A stretch of DNA of 55,028 nt from Parabacteroides sp. ZJ-118 (lineage in GTDB: Bacteria > Bacteroidota > Bacteroidia > Bacteroidales > Tannerellaceae). Shown in pieces: positions 1 to 8,739 of the stretch. A program made the position numbers and the translations under genes. The DNA is taken from assembly GCF_011038785.1 (NCBI RefSeq), contig NZ_JAAKDT010000018.1, forward strand, positions 1-55,028, written 5' to 3'. Each line of letters starts with the position of its first letter. Position 1 is the first letter of the stretch. The notes beneath the pieces are model-generated. The model was given only the letters and a program-made list of their open reading frames with translations. It was not told the origin of the DNA and did no database searches.

Positions 1-2
1 CC

Positions 3-245
3 GAAGGTGATGAGTTCGTCACTTCCAACGACGAGATCGCCGCTGAGGGTATCGCTATCGTAGCCGGCAACGGTGTCGTAACGATCCAGGGCGCAGCCGG
101 TAAGTCTGTAGTGATCACGAACATCTTAGGTAAGGTAGTCGCTGAGACGGTTCTTACTTCCGACAACGCCGCGATCGCCGTACCGGCAGGTATCGTAGCA
201 GTGGCTGTTGAAGGCGAGGAGGCTGTGAAGGCTATCGTAAAATAA
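3..245 (+). CDS. C-terminal part of a surface/secreted protein with a DUF6383-like tail (5' end outside window)
   Basis: An open frame runs in from the left edge and ends at TAA 243-245, giving about 80 residues. The tail is rich in Val, Ala, Ile and Gly, with phrases such as GNGVVTIQGAAGKSVVITN and an ending in EAVKAIVK. The pattern (a short beta-strand domain with a central 'G..V.I.NILGK.V' turn and a basic hydrophobic end) matches the C-terminal domains, DUF6383 or type-9-secretion-like, that close many Parabacteroides surface proteins. The gene at 39066-42605 ends in a similar domain. The catalytic or binding part of the protein lies outside the window, so its role cannot be stated. Confidence 0.6.
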   Translation, partial: EGDEFVTSNDEIAAEGIAIVAGNGVVTIQGAAGKSVVITNILGKVVAETVLTSDNAAIAVPAGIVAVAVEGEEAVKAIVK

Positions 246-276
246 GAATGATGAAATAATAAGATAATCAAAAATC

Positions 277-325
277 ATTCCCGTGCGGGAAACCAAGTAC
301 CCCGAGAGGGCGAACAGGCGGGAAT
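277..325 (+). other. Structured 3' untranslated segment
   Basis: Downstream of the truncated surface gene, ATTCCCG (277-283) pairs with CGGGAAT (319-325). Inside are two small GC hairpins, CCC-GTGC-GGG (280-289, which competes with the outer stem) and CCC-GAGA-GGG (301-310). No T-run follows, so it is not a textbook terminator. It may be an mRNA 3' end structure. Confidence 0.3.
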
Positions 326-401
326 GGATTAATATTAATACTAAAATTAAAGTTCATCCGCCGTTACCTCCGTGAGGAGGGAAGGTGGGAAAAAAATACA
401 G

Positions 402-427
402 GCCTTGGCGATTTTGATTGCCAAGGC
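402..427 (-). terminator. Probable terminator of the acyl-CoA ligase operon
   Basis: GCCTTGGC (402-409) and GCCAAGGC (420-427) form a perfect 8-bp stem with a 10-nt loop. Read on the minus strand, the stem is followed within a few bases by a run of seven T (complement of 391-396 and neighbours), the layout of a factor-independent terminator for the gene ending at 498. Confidence 0.65.
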
Positions 428-497
428 TTGTTGTGTAATGACGGTAGAGGATCCGACCTCCGGGTCTTCTTCTGGGTTATCCCCGCGTCTGTATGTA

Positions 498-2156
498 TTA
501 TCCGTTCGTGTCTTTGTCCCGGATCTCTACCCGTCGGATCTTTCCGCTGATGGTTTTCGGCAGTTCGTCCACGAACTCGACGACGCGGGGATATTTGTAA
601 GGAGCGGTGACGCGTTTCACGTGGTTTTGCAACTCCTTGATCAAGGCTTCGCCCGCTTTCTCCTTATAATCTTTCGCCAATACGATCGTAGCCTTTACGA
701 CCTGTCCGCGGATCTCGTCGGGGACTCCGGTGATCGCGCATTCCACCACGGCCGGGTGGGTCATCAGGGCGCTTTCCACCTCGAACGGCCCGATGCGATA
801 GCCGGAGCTCTTGATCACGTCGTCCGCGCGGCCTACGAACCATAGGTAACCGTCCTCGTCGCGCCAAGCCACGTCTCCCGTGTAATACAAGCCATCGTGC
901 CAAGCTTCCCGGGTACGTTCCGCGTCCCGGTAATATTCCTTGAACAGGCCGATCGGCTTGCCGTTTTCCGTATGGATCACGATCTGTCCCTGCTCGCCAT
1001 CCTCCGCACGGCTTCCGTCCGGACGCAATAAATCGACGTCGTACTGCGGGTTGGGAACCCCCATGGAGCCGGCTTTCGGCTCCATCCACGGGAAGGTGGC
1101 GACGGTCAGCGTGGTCTCCGTCTGGCCGAAACCCTCCATCAATTTAATGCCGGTCAACTTATAGAACGTGTCGAACACGGCGGGGTTCAAGGCCTCGCCG
1201 GCGATCGTGCAATATTGAAGGGAGGATAGATCGTATTTAGTCATATCCTCGCGGATCAAGAAACGGAAGATCGTAGGAGGCGCGCAAAGCGAGGTGATCC
1301 GGTAATCCTGTATCATCCGCAACATATCCGCGGGCGTGAATTTCTCGTGGTCGTAGACGAATACGGTCGCCCCGGCGATCCATTGCCCGTATAGCTTGCC
1401 CCACACCGCCTTGCCCCAGCCTGTATCCGCGATCGTCAGGTGAAGGCTGTCTTTACGCAAGTTGTGCCAGAAGCTGCCGGTCACGATATGTCCCAACGGA
1501 TACGTGAAGTCGTGGGCTACCATCTTGGGGTTTCCGGTCGTACCGGAGGTGAAATACATCAAAGAGATATCGTCGTTGCTATTCGGGTGAGAGGGGCGGA
1601 CGAACGGGGCGGCGTCTCGGATACCCTGTTGGAAATCCTCGAAACCTTCCGGTATTTCCGGTCCCACGGATACGACGCTTTTTACGGTTGGCGATTCCGG
1701 CAGAGCCTCTATGATATGTTTGGTTATCACCTCCTCCCCGGCGCAGACGATCATCTTGATATCGGCGGCGTTCGCGCGATAAACGATGTCTTTCTTGGTC
1801 AACAGGTGCGTAGCCGGTATCACGACAGCCCCCAATTTGTGCAGCGCGATGATAGAGAACCAGAACTCATAACGACGTTTCAGTATCAGCATCACCATAT
1901 CGCCATGTCCGATCCCCAAGGATTGGAAATAAGAGGCCGTCCGGTCGGTGTACCGTTTCATGTCGGCGAACGTGAAATCGATATGCGCCCCATGATCGTT
2001 TGTCCAACACAACGCTTTCTTATCCGGTTCTTCCTCCGCCCAGGCGTCTACCACATCATATCCGAAGTTGAAGTTCTCCGGAACCTTGATCTTGAAGTTC
2101 TTGATAAAATCCTCTTGCGACTCAAACGTCGTCTTATCGATAAATCTTTCTAACAT
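498..2156 (-). CDS. AMP-forming acyl-CoA synthetase (acetyl/medium-chain type)
   Basis: A 552-residue enzyme of the ANL superfamily, which activates a carboxylic acid with ATP to an acyl-adenylate and then to acyl-CoA in the cytoplasm. Visible core motifs are the phosphate-binding loop [13 protein letters not shown] (about residue 201), GFGQTET (about 342), the hinge region [19 protein letters not shown], and the C-terminal catalytic lysine in [10 protein letters not shown]. Length fits medium-chain/acetyl-type ligases rather than the longer acetyl-CoA synthetase Acs. It starts at ATG 2156, 12 bp after the stop of the upstream XRE-cupin regulator, so the two form an operon. Substrate cannot be read from sequence; short- or branched-chain or aryl acids are all possible. 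Confidence 0.85.
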   Translation of the reverse strand: MLERFIDKTTFESQEDFIKNFKIKVPENFNFGYDVVDAWAEEEPDKKALCWTNDHGAHIDFTFADMKRYTDRTASYFQSLGIGHGDMVMLILKRRYEFWFSIIALHKLGAVVIPATHLLTKKDIVYRANAADIKMIVCAGEEVITKHIIEALPESPTVKSVVSVGPEIPEGFEDFQQGIRDAAPFVRPSHPNSNDDISLMYFTSGTTGNPKMVAHDFTYPLGHIVTGSFWHNLRKDSLHLTIADTGWGKAVWGKLYGQWIAGATVFVYDHEKFTPADMLRMIQDYRITSLCAPPTIFRFLIREDMTKYDLSSLQYCTIAGEALNPAVFDTFYKLTGIKLMEGFGQTETTLTVATFPWMEPKAGSMGVPNPQYDVDLLRPDGSRAEDGEQGQIVIHTENGKPIGLFKEYYRDAERTREAWHDGLYYTGDVAWRDEDGYLWFVGRADDVIKSSGYRIGPFEVESALMTHPAVVECAITGVPDEIRGQVVKATIVLAKDYKEKAGEALIKELQNHVKRVTAPYKYPRVVEFVDELPKTISGKIRRVEIRDKDTNG

Positions 2157-2168
2157 GCTGTTGATCGT

Positions 2169-2723
2169 TTATAAAATGATGGCCAGGAAACTGACCTTTT
2201 CCCCATCCAGCGCTTTCATGCCGTGAGGAAGCTCTGAGTTAAAATAAATGCTGTCACCCTCTTCCAGGATAATGTCTTTACGGTTGATCTGTAGTAACAG
2301 ACGTCCCTTTAATACCATATTGTACTCTTGCCCCGGATGGGAATTGAGATACATCGGCTCATCCTCCGGCTTGGGATGTACGGTTACCAAGAAGGGGTCC
2401 GCTTTACGCCCGGCGAAACCGGCGGCCAATGACTGGTACTTATAAGCTTTCGTACGCTCTACGGCCACACCTTTTCCGTTACGAGTAATAAAGTAGGTAC
2501 TCATCTTAGGCTCGTCGCCAAACATCAACGTGGTTAACTCCACGCCATAAGCCTGTGAGATCTGGTGCAATACGCTGACGGAAATATCCACCGTGCCACT
2601 TTCCAGCAGCAAATATTGCTCAGTCGTGAGGTTGCAGACCTTTGCCATCTCTTCCGGCGTGATCTCCAGTGCGTCCCGTAGTCCGGCCAGACGCTCCGCG
2701 ATTTGTTGTATCTGTTCGTTCAT
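2169..2723 (-). CDS. XRE-family helix-turn-helix regulator with C-terminal cupin domain
   Basis: 184 residues. Residues about 8-65 form a Cro/CI-type helix-turn-helix (ITPEEMAKVCNLTTEQYLLLESG). Residues about 110-184 form a cupin_2 barrel (HPGQEYNMVLKGRLLLQI, then EGDSIYFNSELPHGMKAL). This architecture is that of small-molecule-responsive regulators that control the neighbouring catabolic or activation gene. It is the first gene of the operon with the acyl-CoA ligase, so the cupin may sense the ligase substrate or product (inference). A Bacteroidetes -7 element lies about 30 bp upstream. Confidence 0.85.
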   Translation of the reverse strand: MNEQIQQIAERLAGLRDALEITPEEMAKVCNLTTEQYLLLESGTVDISVSVLHQISQAYGVELTTLMFGDEPKMSTYFITRNGKGVAVERTKAYKYQSLAAGFAGRKADPFLVTVHPKPEDEPMYLNSHPGQEYNMVLKGRLLLQINRKDIILEEGDSIYFNSELPHGMKALDGEKVSFLAIIL

Positions 2724-2752
2724 TTTGCTGAAGTTATTGTATTATGTCGCCC

Positions 2753-2760
2753 CAAAGATA
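2753..2760 (-). promoter_or_regulatory. -7 element of the XRE-cupin / acyl-CoA ligase operon
   Basis: On the minus strand the sequence reads TATCTTTG, an exact match to the Bacteroidetes TAnnTTTG box, about 30 bp before the ATG at 2723. No well-spaced -33 TTTG is obvious. Confidence 0.5.
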
Positions 2761-2906
2761 GGGATAAAAAGCAAAACGGCGGCGAATGCCTGGCTTTTTC
2801 TAATGGGTGGATGAATTATCATTTTGACACTTTGTAAACTCAAATGCCCGAGAGTGGCATATTCCGGACGGAGAACGCTTTTTGTGGAGGGAAAAGGATT
2901 TTAACG

Positions 2907-2936
2907 TTTATAAGCCATTGTATTAATATAAATTTG
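2907..2936 (+). promoter_or_regulatory. Probable promoter of pruA
   Basis: TTTA (2907-2910) and TAAATTTG (2929-2936) are spaced 18 bp apart, as in Bacteroidetes housekeeping promoters. The leader to the ATG at 2994 is A-rich. A second weaker box, TACGTTTA, follows at 2938-2945. Confidence 0.5.
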
Positions 2937-2993
2937 CTACGTTTACGGCGCGAAAGTTTCATTGAATAACCATTTAAAAAAATCTGAAGTGTT

Positions 2994-4625
2994 ATGGATA
3001 ATGCTATTTTTAGATTTCCTAAACCCATTAATGAACCGGTAAAAGCGTATGCTCCCGGATCAAGTGAAAAAGCATCCTTAAAGAAAGCGTTGGCACAGCT
3101 TAGTTCCGAGGAATGGGATATTCCGCTGGTGATTGGTGGAAAAGAGATCCGTACGGGTAATACCGGTAAGGTTGTCATGCCGCACGACCATCATCACGTA
3201 TTGGCTACTTACCACAAGGCGGGCGAGAAAGAGGTGCGAATGGCTATCGACGCCGCCCTGAAAGCGCATAAGGAATGGTCTGAGCTGCCCTGGGTGGAAC
3301 GCGCGTCCGTCATGCTTCGCGTCGCCGAGCTGTTGGCTACGAAATATCGCTATCTGTTGAACGCGTCGGTTATGTTGGGACAGAGCAAGAACCCGTTCCA
3401 GGCGGAGATCGACGCACCCTGCGAGTTGATCGATTTCTTGCGTTTCAGCACCTTCTACGCCAGCCAGGTATATGCCGATCAACCCTATTCCGAGACGGGT
3501 ATATTGAACCGTATGGAATACCGGGCCTTGGAAGGCTTCGTGTTCTCGCTCACACCGTTTAACTTTACGTCGATCGCCTCCAACCTGAACATGGCCCCCG
3601 CCATGATGGGTAACGTGGCGGTATGGAAACCCTCCAGCACGGCGATCCATTCGAACTATTTCTTGATGAAAGTCTTCCAAGAGGCCGGCCTGCCCGATGG
3701 CGTGGTCAATTTCATCCCGGGGCAGGGTAGCGTGATCGGCAAGGTGATTACGGCGAGCCCCGATTTGGCGGGATTCCACTTTACCGGCTCTACCACTACG
3801 TTCAACACCTTGTGGCGTCAGATCGGGGAGAACCTGGGGCACTATAAATCGTATCCCAAGATCGTAGGCGAGACCGGCGGCAAGAACTTTATCTTCGCCC
3901 ATCCCTCCGCCTCTGCGTTGGATGTGGCTACCGCTATCGTACGCGGCGCGTTCGAGTATCAGGGGCAGAAGTGCTCGGCGGGTTCCCGGGCCTATATCCC
4001 GGCTTCTCTCTGGAAAGCGGTGAAAGATTACGTGGGCGATATGCTGAAAGAGATCAAGATGGGTGACGTGCGGGACTTCACGAACTTCGTCAATGCCGTG
4101 ATCGACGAGGCCTCGTTCGATAACATCATGCGTTATATCGATTACGCGAGACAGTCTCCGGACGCGGAGATCCTCTTTGGCGGTAACGGCGACAAATCGG
4201 TCGGCTACTTCGTGGAGCCGACGGTGATCCGGACCACGGACCCGATGTTCAAGAGCATGGTGGAGGAGATCTTCGGGCCGGTGATCACGATCTACGTATA
4301 CGACGACGCTAAATATGAGGAGACGTTGGAGCTTTGCGATCGTACCTCCCCGTACGGATTGACGGGCTCGATCTTCGCCCGCGACCGTTACGCGATCGAT
4401 AAGGCATTCAATACCTTGCGCTATTCGGCCGGTAATTTCTATATCAATGATAAACCGACCGGCGCCGTGATCGCTCAGCAACCCTTCGGCGGTTCCCGTG
4501 CGTCCGGGACGAATGACAAGGCGGGTGGCCCGTTGAACTTGATTCGCTGGACGAACCCTCGTTGTATCAAGGAATGCCTGGTCCCCCCGACGAGCTACGG
4601 ATACCCGTTCTTAGGTGAGAAATAA
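2994..4625 (+). CDS. pruA: L-glutamate gamma-semialdehyde (1-pyrroline-5-carboxylate) dehydrogenase
   Basis: 543 residues. It oxidises glutamate semialdehyde, formed from P5C, to glutamate with NAD+, the second step of proline breakdown. Aldehyde dehydrogenase features are present: nucleotide-fold motif FTGSTTTFNTLWRQIG, the general-base Glu in VGETGGKN (about Glu293), and the nucleophile in YQGQKCSAGSR (about Cys327). The stretch after FNFTSIASNLNMAPAMMGN is typical of the stand-alone ALDH4-type enzyme, not of bifunctional PutA. It is a single gene with its own promoter. The usual partner, proline dehydrogenase, is not intact in the window, although a possible fragment lies just downstream. 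Confidence 0.95.
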   Translation: MDNAIFRFPKPINEPVKAYAPGSSEKASLKKALAQLSSEEWDIPLVIGGKEIRTGNTGKVVMPHDHHHVLATYHKAGEKEVRMAIDAALKAHKEWSELPWVERASVMLRVAELLATKYRYLLNASVMLGQSKNPFQAEIDAPCELIDFLRFSTFYASQVYADQPYSETGILNRMEYRALEGFVFSLTPFNFTSIASNLNMAPAMMGNVAVWKPSSTAIHSNYFLMKVFQEAGLPDGVVNFIPGQGSVIGKVITASPDLAGFHFTGSTTTFNTLWRQIGENLGHYKSYPKIVGETGGKNFIFAHPSASALDVATAIVRGAFEYQGQKCSAGSRAYIPASLWKAVKDYVGDMLKEIKMGDVRDFTNFVNAVIDEASFDNIMRYIDYARQSPDAEILFGGNGDKSVGYFVEPTVIRTTDPMFKSMVEEIFGPVITIYVYDDAKYEETLELCDRTSPYGLTGSIFARDRYAIDKAFNTLRYSAGNFYINDKPTGAVIAQQPFGGSRASGTNDKAGGPLNLIRWTNPRCIKECLVPPTSYGYPFLGEK

Positions 4626-4651
4626 TTGGCATAAGTAAGAAACACCGACTC

Positions 4652-4679
4652 ATCGCGGGGGCGCGCCCGCCCCCGCGAT
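4652..4679 (+). repeat. Very strong GC hairpin after pruA
   Basis: A perfect 12-bp inverted repeat (4652-4663 with 4668-4679) with a 4-nt loop, almost all G and C. No T-run follows on the plus strand. It may be a transcription or mRNA 3' end barrier behind pruA, or a palindromic insertion scar next to the probable gene remnant that follows. Confidence 0.6.
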
Positions 4680-4685
4680 ACGTTA

Positions 4686-4808
4686 CCGAAAGATTATATC
4701 GCCGGCGTGAAATTCGTGCGCGGGGCTTATTTGCTGGCCTTCAGCCCCCGGATCACGGAGGATCAAGTATGCTTTTCGCATCAGCTAGATTTTGTTTGGT
4801 ATTCATGA
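4686..4808 (+). pseudogene. Possible remnant of proline dehydrogenase
   Basis: The frame starting at 4686 reads PKDYIAGVKFVRGAYLLAFS and stops at 4806-4808. The 'GVKFVRGAYL' phrase resembles the conserved (K/R)LVRGAY(M/L) barrel-strand motif of FAD proline dehydrogenases, the enzyme that works directly before PruA. Similarity is visible over only about 15 codons and then lost, and no start codon is in place. It lies between pruA and an A+T-richer island, so a proline dehydrogenase gene interrupted or deleted at this junction is the simplest reading. The match is short and may be chance. Confidence 0.4.
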
Positions 4809-4832
4809 GCTTCTTTCTACATTATTTTTCGA

Positions 4833-6353
4833 TTATAGTCCTGTATTATTTTCCTTAGATTTATTCTCGATCCATTCCTTTGCAGTTTCTGTCAAGCGGT
4901 ATCTTTGCTTGGGATGGTTGGGTTGGTCGGGATACAGACGTTCCAAAGTCCCATCAGCTAATGCCGGAAGAATATAATTCTCACGGAACCGTTTAAGGCT
5001 CTTCAGTCCACATAATGTCATAATTTCTTTCATATCTGCATATCCGTCAGGCATGATTTCTATGAGCTTGCGTACTTGGGTCGTACTTGGGTCGTACTTG
5101 GGTCCTGCTTGGGTCCTGCTTGGGTCTTGCTTAGGTCGTACTTGGGTCGTACTTGGGTCGTCTGACGCTTTAACAGTCGGGCGTTTGAATGTGACAATCA
5201 CGAAGCCGCCGTCCCATCGCCATATTGGTTCTTCCACACCTTGTTCTCGGCATGCATCCATGATGCGCTTGGCTCCAGAGCCCCAACTTTCCAAATAGGT
5301 GGATTTATAGAGGGCTTCGGCAATTTTCAGATTGTATGGATATGACTCATGAAGTTCTTTGATTGATTCCGGCGTAATTTGTGGAGGGAAGATCCCCGGA
5401 TTCGCAATCTCTATGCGGTCATCATAGATTGCAATGCTGTTAGTCAGGTTATATTTCTCCCATTGACGGTGGCAAAGCGAGTTTAGAAGAGCCTCCCTCA
5501 AAGCCTTGTATGGTACTTCAAGATGTTCTTCTCGCTGTAAGCTATAGTTGGTTATCTTCCCACTGAGGTTAAGATGCTTAAAGAAGAATGCCATACCGGC
5601 ATCGAGGAGATCGAAAAAGCTACCCTCGACGCGTTGATTATCAATAAACTCATTTTTGTCAGTTCCAACAAAACGAGCCATTCTCAATCGGAACTGCGGA
5701 AATTCATCTATATTGTCGGAAAATAACATGGCAGCTCCATTTGTCGGCACACCGTTCTTCAGTAATTTCCATTTTGCCAAAGTCTCCTCAATCGGAGCAC
5801 TCATGGCACTTGCCGGAATACGTCCGCCCTCTACACCAAGACGTATGCAACCTCGGATATGTTTTTCGTTCAAATCTGCAAGAGTGACACCATCTGCCGT
5901 TTGATTTTCCCATGAATAAATTTGTGGCTGATGCGCACGGATTCGTTCATCATACATATCCTGCGGCATGACTTTCGTAGTGCTTTCGATCTTATAATAG
6001 GGGCAACCATGAAAGGTATGTGGACGCTCGCCCCAAACCCAACCGTCAAAGTGCATGGCAATAATTTTGTTGCCCGGATACTCCGGCACATCAACATACT
6101 CCACTTTGACATCAACAGCCGGTTCCAGTCCTGCTAAAGCCTGTGCTATCTCCTGTTGCGTCTTATCTGTTACTTCCTGTCCGATTATCTTCAATGACTT
6201 AGGTGCAACACCAAAAATCAGCCAACCGCCTTCGGTGTTGAGAAACGCACACGCAGAGTGCATCCCGTCTTTCAGTTCGCCAGTAGTTTTCTTTAGTTCC
6301 AGAGTCCGAGACTCATCTGAGGATACCAGTTTCTTTATATCGTCAATTGTCAT
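4833..6353 (-). CDS. AlbA_2 (Schlafen-like) / HATPase_c_4 protein with an internal 11-bp tandem repeat
   Basis: 506 residues. N-terminal AlbA_2 domain (about 10-130: ESRTLELKKTTGELKDGMHS, then FLNTEGGWLIFGV), then a GHKL-like 'ATP-dependent helicase RecG-related' domain (about 290-385: ALREALLNSLCHRQW, IYDDRIEIANPG, YLESWGSGAKRIMDACRE), and a C-terminal winged-helix-like part. A low-complexity linker (about 397-428) is made of 11-residue units (DPSTTQVRPKQ, DPSRTQAGPKY, DPSTTQVRKLI) encoded by eight 11-bp DNA repeats. AlbA_2 proteins are nucleic-acid-binding regulators or putative defence factors. It lies 61 bp downstream of the DUF262 gene on the same strand, so probably one operon. Biological role is not established. 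Confidence 0.8.
   Translation of the reverse strand: MTIDDIKKLVSSDESRTLELKKTTGELKDGMHSACAFLNTEGGWLIFGVAPKSLKIIGQEVTDKTQQEIAQALAGLEPAVDVKVEYVDVPEYPGNKIIAMHFDGWVWGERPHTFHGCPYYKIESTTKVMPQDMYDERIRAHQPQIYSWENQTADGVTLADLNEKHIRGCIRLGVEGGRIPASAMSAPIEETLAKWKLLKNGVPTNGAAMLFSDNIDEFPQFRLRMARFVGTDKNEFIDNQRVEGSFFDLLDAGMAFFFKHLNLSGKITNYSLQREEHLEVPYKALREALLNSLCHRQWEKYNLTNSIAIYDDRIEIANPGIFPPQITPESIKELHESYPYNLKIAEALYKSTYLESWGSGAKRIMDACREQGVEEPIWRWDGGFVIVTFKRPTVKASDDPSTTQVRPKQDPSRTQAGPKYDPSTTQVRKLIEIMPDGYADMKEIMTLCGLKSLKRFRENYILPALADGTLERLYPDQPNHPKQRYRLTETAKEWIENKSKENNTGL
5071..5158 (+). repeat. 11-bp tandem repeat, eight units, inside the AlbA_2 gene
   Basis: Units on the plus strand: CGTACTTGGGT x3, CCTGCTTGGGT x2, CTTGCTTAGGT x1, CGTACTTGGGT x2, contiguous. 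Eleven is not a multiple of three, so gain or loss of one unit shifts the reading frame of the host gene, while three units (33 bp) add one 11-residue peptide repeat. Confidence 0.95.
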
Positions 6354-6414
6354 ACAACAAATCTATTACTTCGTATTTGGATTATAGTTGCGGCATCTCC
6401 ATATTTGCCCAAAC

Positions 6415-8217
6415 TTAAAGAGAAAAATAATATTCTTTCAGACGCTTGGCTATAAGTATTCTCCTTTGCGAAAGGAATTCTTGATAATCAGCCAAAGACA
6501 TTCCAGATGTTGCAACAGGAATACAGTTTTCTCCCATATTTCGTTCCCAATCAGATATATTTGTAATGCCTCCGTATTTGCATTCTCCTTCATGGCATTG
6601 CTGGTTTACGACATAACCAAGATAATCAGACGGAGCTTTTTTGCCAATTTTGATATTTATCTCCGACTGAATGTATGTATAGTTTGCAACTTGGTTATAT
6701 TGTCCTCTGGATAATCCATTGTCTTTAAGGTACTGACGAGGGAAGATGTGATGAACATCGCCCCTCTGCTCTATCAAGTCCTTTACTGTTATATCAGTTG
6801 ATAAAAAGCCTCGGACTCCCATTTTGCACTGTGATGCAAGAAAAACATTGAACACCGGACTACTTGCCACAGAAGTGTCAAGACGCTGTATCAACTCAAC
6901 ATCCCAAAATGCATTGGATAGTCGGGCATTTTCTACGTCTTTAAGAAAGTCCTCAAAGTGACGCAGTTCTGTTTGCTTGATGTCATAATCGAATTGTGAT
7001 TCCGGGCTACTGCTGTATCGACCAGTCAGAAATGCCATAACGATCCATCGGCGAACATATTTCTCAATCTTTTCGGGAGCGTACTTTTGAGAGCGCAACT
7101 TTAGGTATAAGATGTAACCGAAGTTTAGTACATTCTGCGAGCGTATAAGTTTAATGTGGCAAAACCCAGCGGAACGTACTATCATAATGAAACGCTTAAA
7201 GTTTGTCTCGTTGATAAAGTCCATTACTCCGGCTTTCAGTTCACGATAAGTATTTTCCTCGATGCTTTGCTCGAAGCCGCGTGTCTCGAAGTTCCTACCT
7301 GAAAGTAAGCTCACAAGGTCGCTCATCTTACCGCGACTGAACTTGTATGTAAAAGCGACACGTAAAATATCTACATACGAGGGATCATAGATGTCATCGT
7401 TCTCATTGCGCAACCAGCTGATAGGTTGAAAATACTCTGAATTGACAAATTCAATGTCGTTCTCCTTTAATTTGCCATAAAACTCAGGTTTTACTGCAAG
7501 ATGGCTAAAATGGTCTATACACTTTCTTAGAAGATTTCCACCGTATGATTCATTGGCAGCAATCTTAGACATTACGAAGTCTGCTTGACTTAGAGGTACT
7601 CCTTGGCTATTGATACGGATAAAGATTTCGGTTACTGCATCAATATCGAGATTTCCGGCGAGTTGAATCACTCCAACTTCTTTTGTTTTAATCTCCTTTA
7701 AACCCTCAAGTAGTTCGTCAAACTCATCTTCATCTACGTCTGGATTTAGAGAACAATATGACTTGCGGAGGGCACTCTGTTTCTGCTTTCCACTTAGGAA
7801 AGGTGCAATATCAGGAATCCATGTAACATCTTTCTCAATGGCAGGATTGTTAACCTCAAATTTCTCTTTTTTAGGGTTAAAAGCGATTTTTATACGAACA
7901 TCTTCATAGTCCGTATTCTTTACAGTGTGACCTAAGATAGCTGCAGTGAGCGCAGTTACACGTTGCTGTCCATCAATCAAAATCTTCTTGCCTGTTGATA
8001 CAGAACCGTCTTTTAGTTTTACATCCGGGTTCTGCCATGTCACTATGAATCCGATGGGATAGCCCTGATACAGGCTGTCAATCAGATCGCGCACTTTAGC
8101 AGCGTCCCAAACGAAAGGTCGCTGAATTTCTGGAATAGCAATCTCCTTATTATCGACATAATTTAGTAGTGCCGACACGAGATAATGATTTACTGAGTAT
8201 TTTTGTTCTATGTCCAT
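6415..8217 (-). CDS. DUF262 / HNH (GmrSD-like) protein
   Basis: 600 residues. The N-terminal DUF262 domain carries IPEIQRPFVWD and the signature LIDGQQRVTALTAA (about residues 80-93), the nucleotide-binding motif of GmrS-type proteins. The C-terminal part has an HNH/DUF1524-like motif, VHHIFPRQYLKDN, with a following Asn-rich stretch (NYTYIQSEINIKIG), as in GmrD nucleases. Fused DUF262-HNH proteins of this size act in type IV restriction of modified phage DNA in characterised cases. This one is the first gene of a two-gene operon with the AlbA_2 protein. Base composition is more A+T-rich than its flanks, consistent with transfer. Confidence 0.85.
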   Translation of the reverse strand: MDIEQKYSVNHYLVSALLNYVDNKEIAIPEIQRPFVWDAAKVRDLIDSLYQGYPIGFIVTWQNPDVKLKDGSVSTGKKILIDGQQRVTALTAAILGHTVKNTDYEDVRIKIAFNPKKEKFEVNNPAIEKDVTWIPDIAPFLSGKQKQSALRKSYCSLNPDVDEDEFDELLEGLKEIKTKEVGVIQLAGNLDIDAVTEIFIRINSQGVPLSQADFVMSKIAANESYGGNLLRKCIDHFSHLAVKPEFYGKLKENDIEFVNSEYFQPISWLRNENDDIYDPSYVDILRVAFTYKFSRGKMSDLVSLLSGRNFETRGFEQSIEENTYRELKAGVMDFINETNFKRFIMIVRSAGFCHIKLIRSQNVLNFGYILYLKLRSQKYAPEKIEKYVRRWIVMAFLTGRYSSSPESQFDYDIKQTELRHFEDFLKDVENARLSNAFWDVELIQRLDTSVASSPVFNVFLASQCKMGVRGFLSTDITVKDLIEQRGDVHHIFPRQYLKDNGLSRGQYNQVANYTYIQSEINIKIGKKAPSDYLGYVVNQQCHEGECKYGGITNISDWERNMGENCIPVATSGMSLADYQEFLSQRRILIAKRLKEYYFSL

Positions 8218-8739
8218 GTACTTAATTACTCAAGTTTCGCAAGTACTAAAATGATGTAAATAAAAAAGGCTAAAGTGTTTAATAATCCAAAGATTATCAC
8301 TATATTAATATCGCTAAACAAAAAATATAGAACCCTTTAGTCATGAACAAAAATAGACATATTATCGGTGAATTCCAAGAGCTTTTCGCAAATAATGATG
8401 CTGGCAAGGCAATAAACAGCATATTCCTCTTCAAAAGGGGAATTTAGATTCTTTATCCTGTCTGTATAGATGCATTGCGATTTTTTTATTACTTTTACAC
8501 TAAGACGAGAGGTCAGTTAAGCAACTCACAGCAAAGCGCAGAAATACGAACGGTTGCCAATTCGTTACCCGAATTTCTACCATTCTTCCAAACCTCCTAT
8601 CTTTAAAGAGGTTATAAGATTCTTCCAAAATTAGGGGAAATATCTCAAATACGCACGATTTTGTAGAGCTAGCTACGGATAAAAAACTTACATTCGCGGA
8701 TGATACGAACTTAATACTAATATAAATGTAAAAATTCAC
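8218..8739. other. Intergenic, A+T-rich, about 520 bp
   Basis: No convincing gene. A short frame at 8343-8447 (34 codons, starting MNKNRHIIGEF) is unassigned and could be chance. A possible -7-like box, TACTTTTA, lies near 8488-8495. The segment probably spans the right junction of the DUF262/AlbA_2 island, but no clear direct repeat or att site is seen. Confidence 0.4.

Noticed and set aside
372-845. 157-codon plus-strand ORF
   Set aside because: Lies over the terminator and antisense to the acyl-CoA ligase; no recognisable domain and it starts inside a non-coding stretch. Shadow frame.
3078-4481. 467-codon minus-strand ORF opposite pruA
   Set aside because: Long only because of the GC-rich codon pattern of pruA; His/Arg-rich nonsense-like protein without domain. 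Shadow frame.
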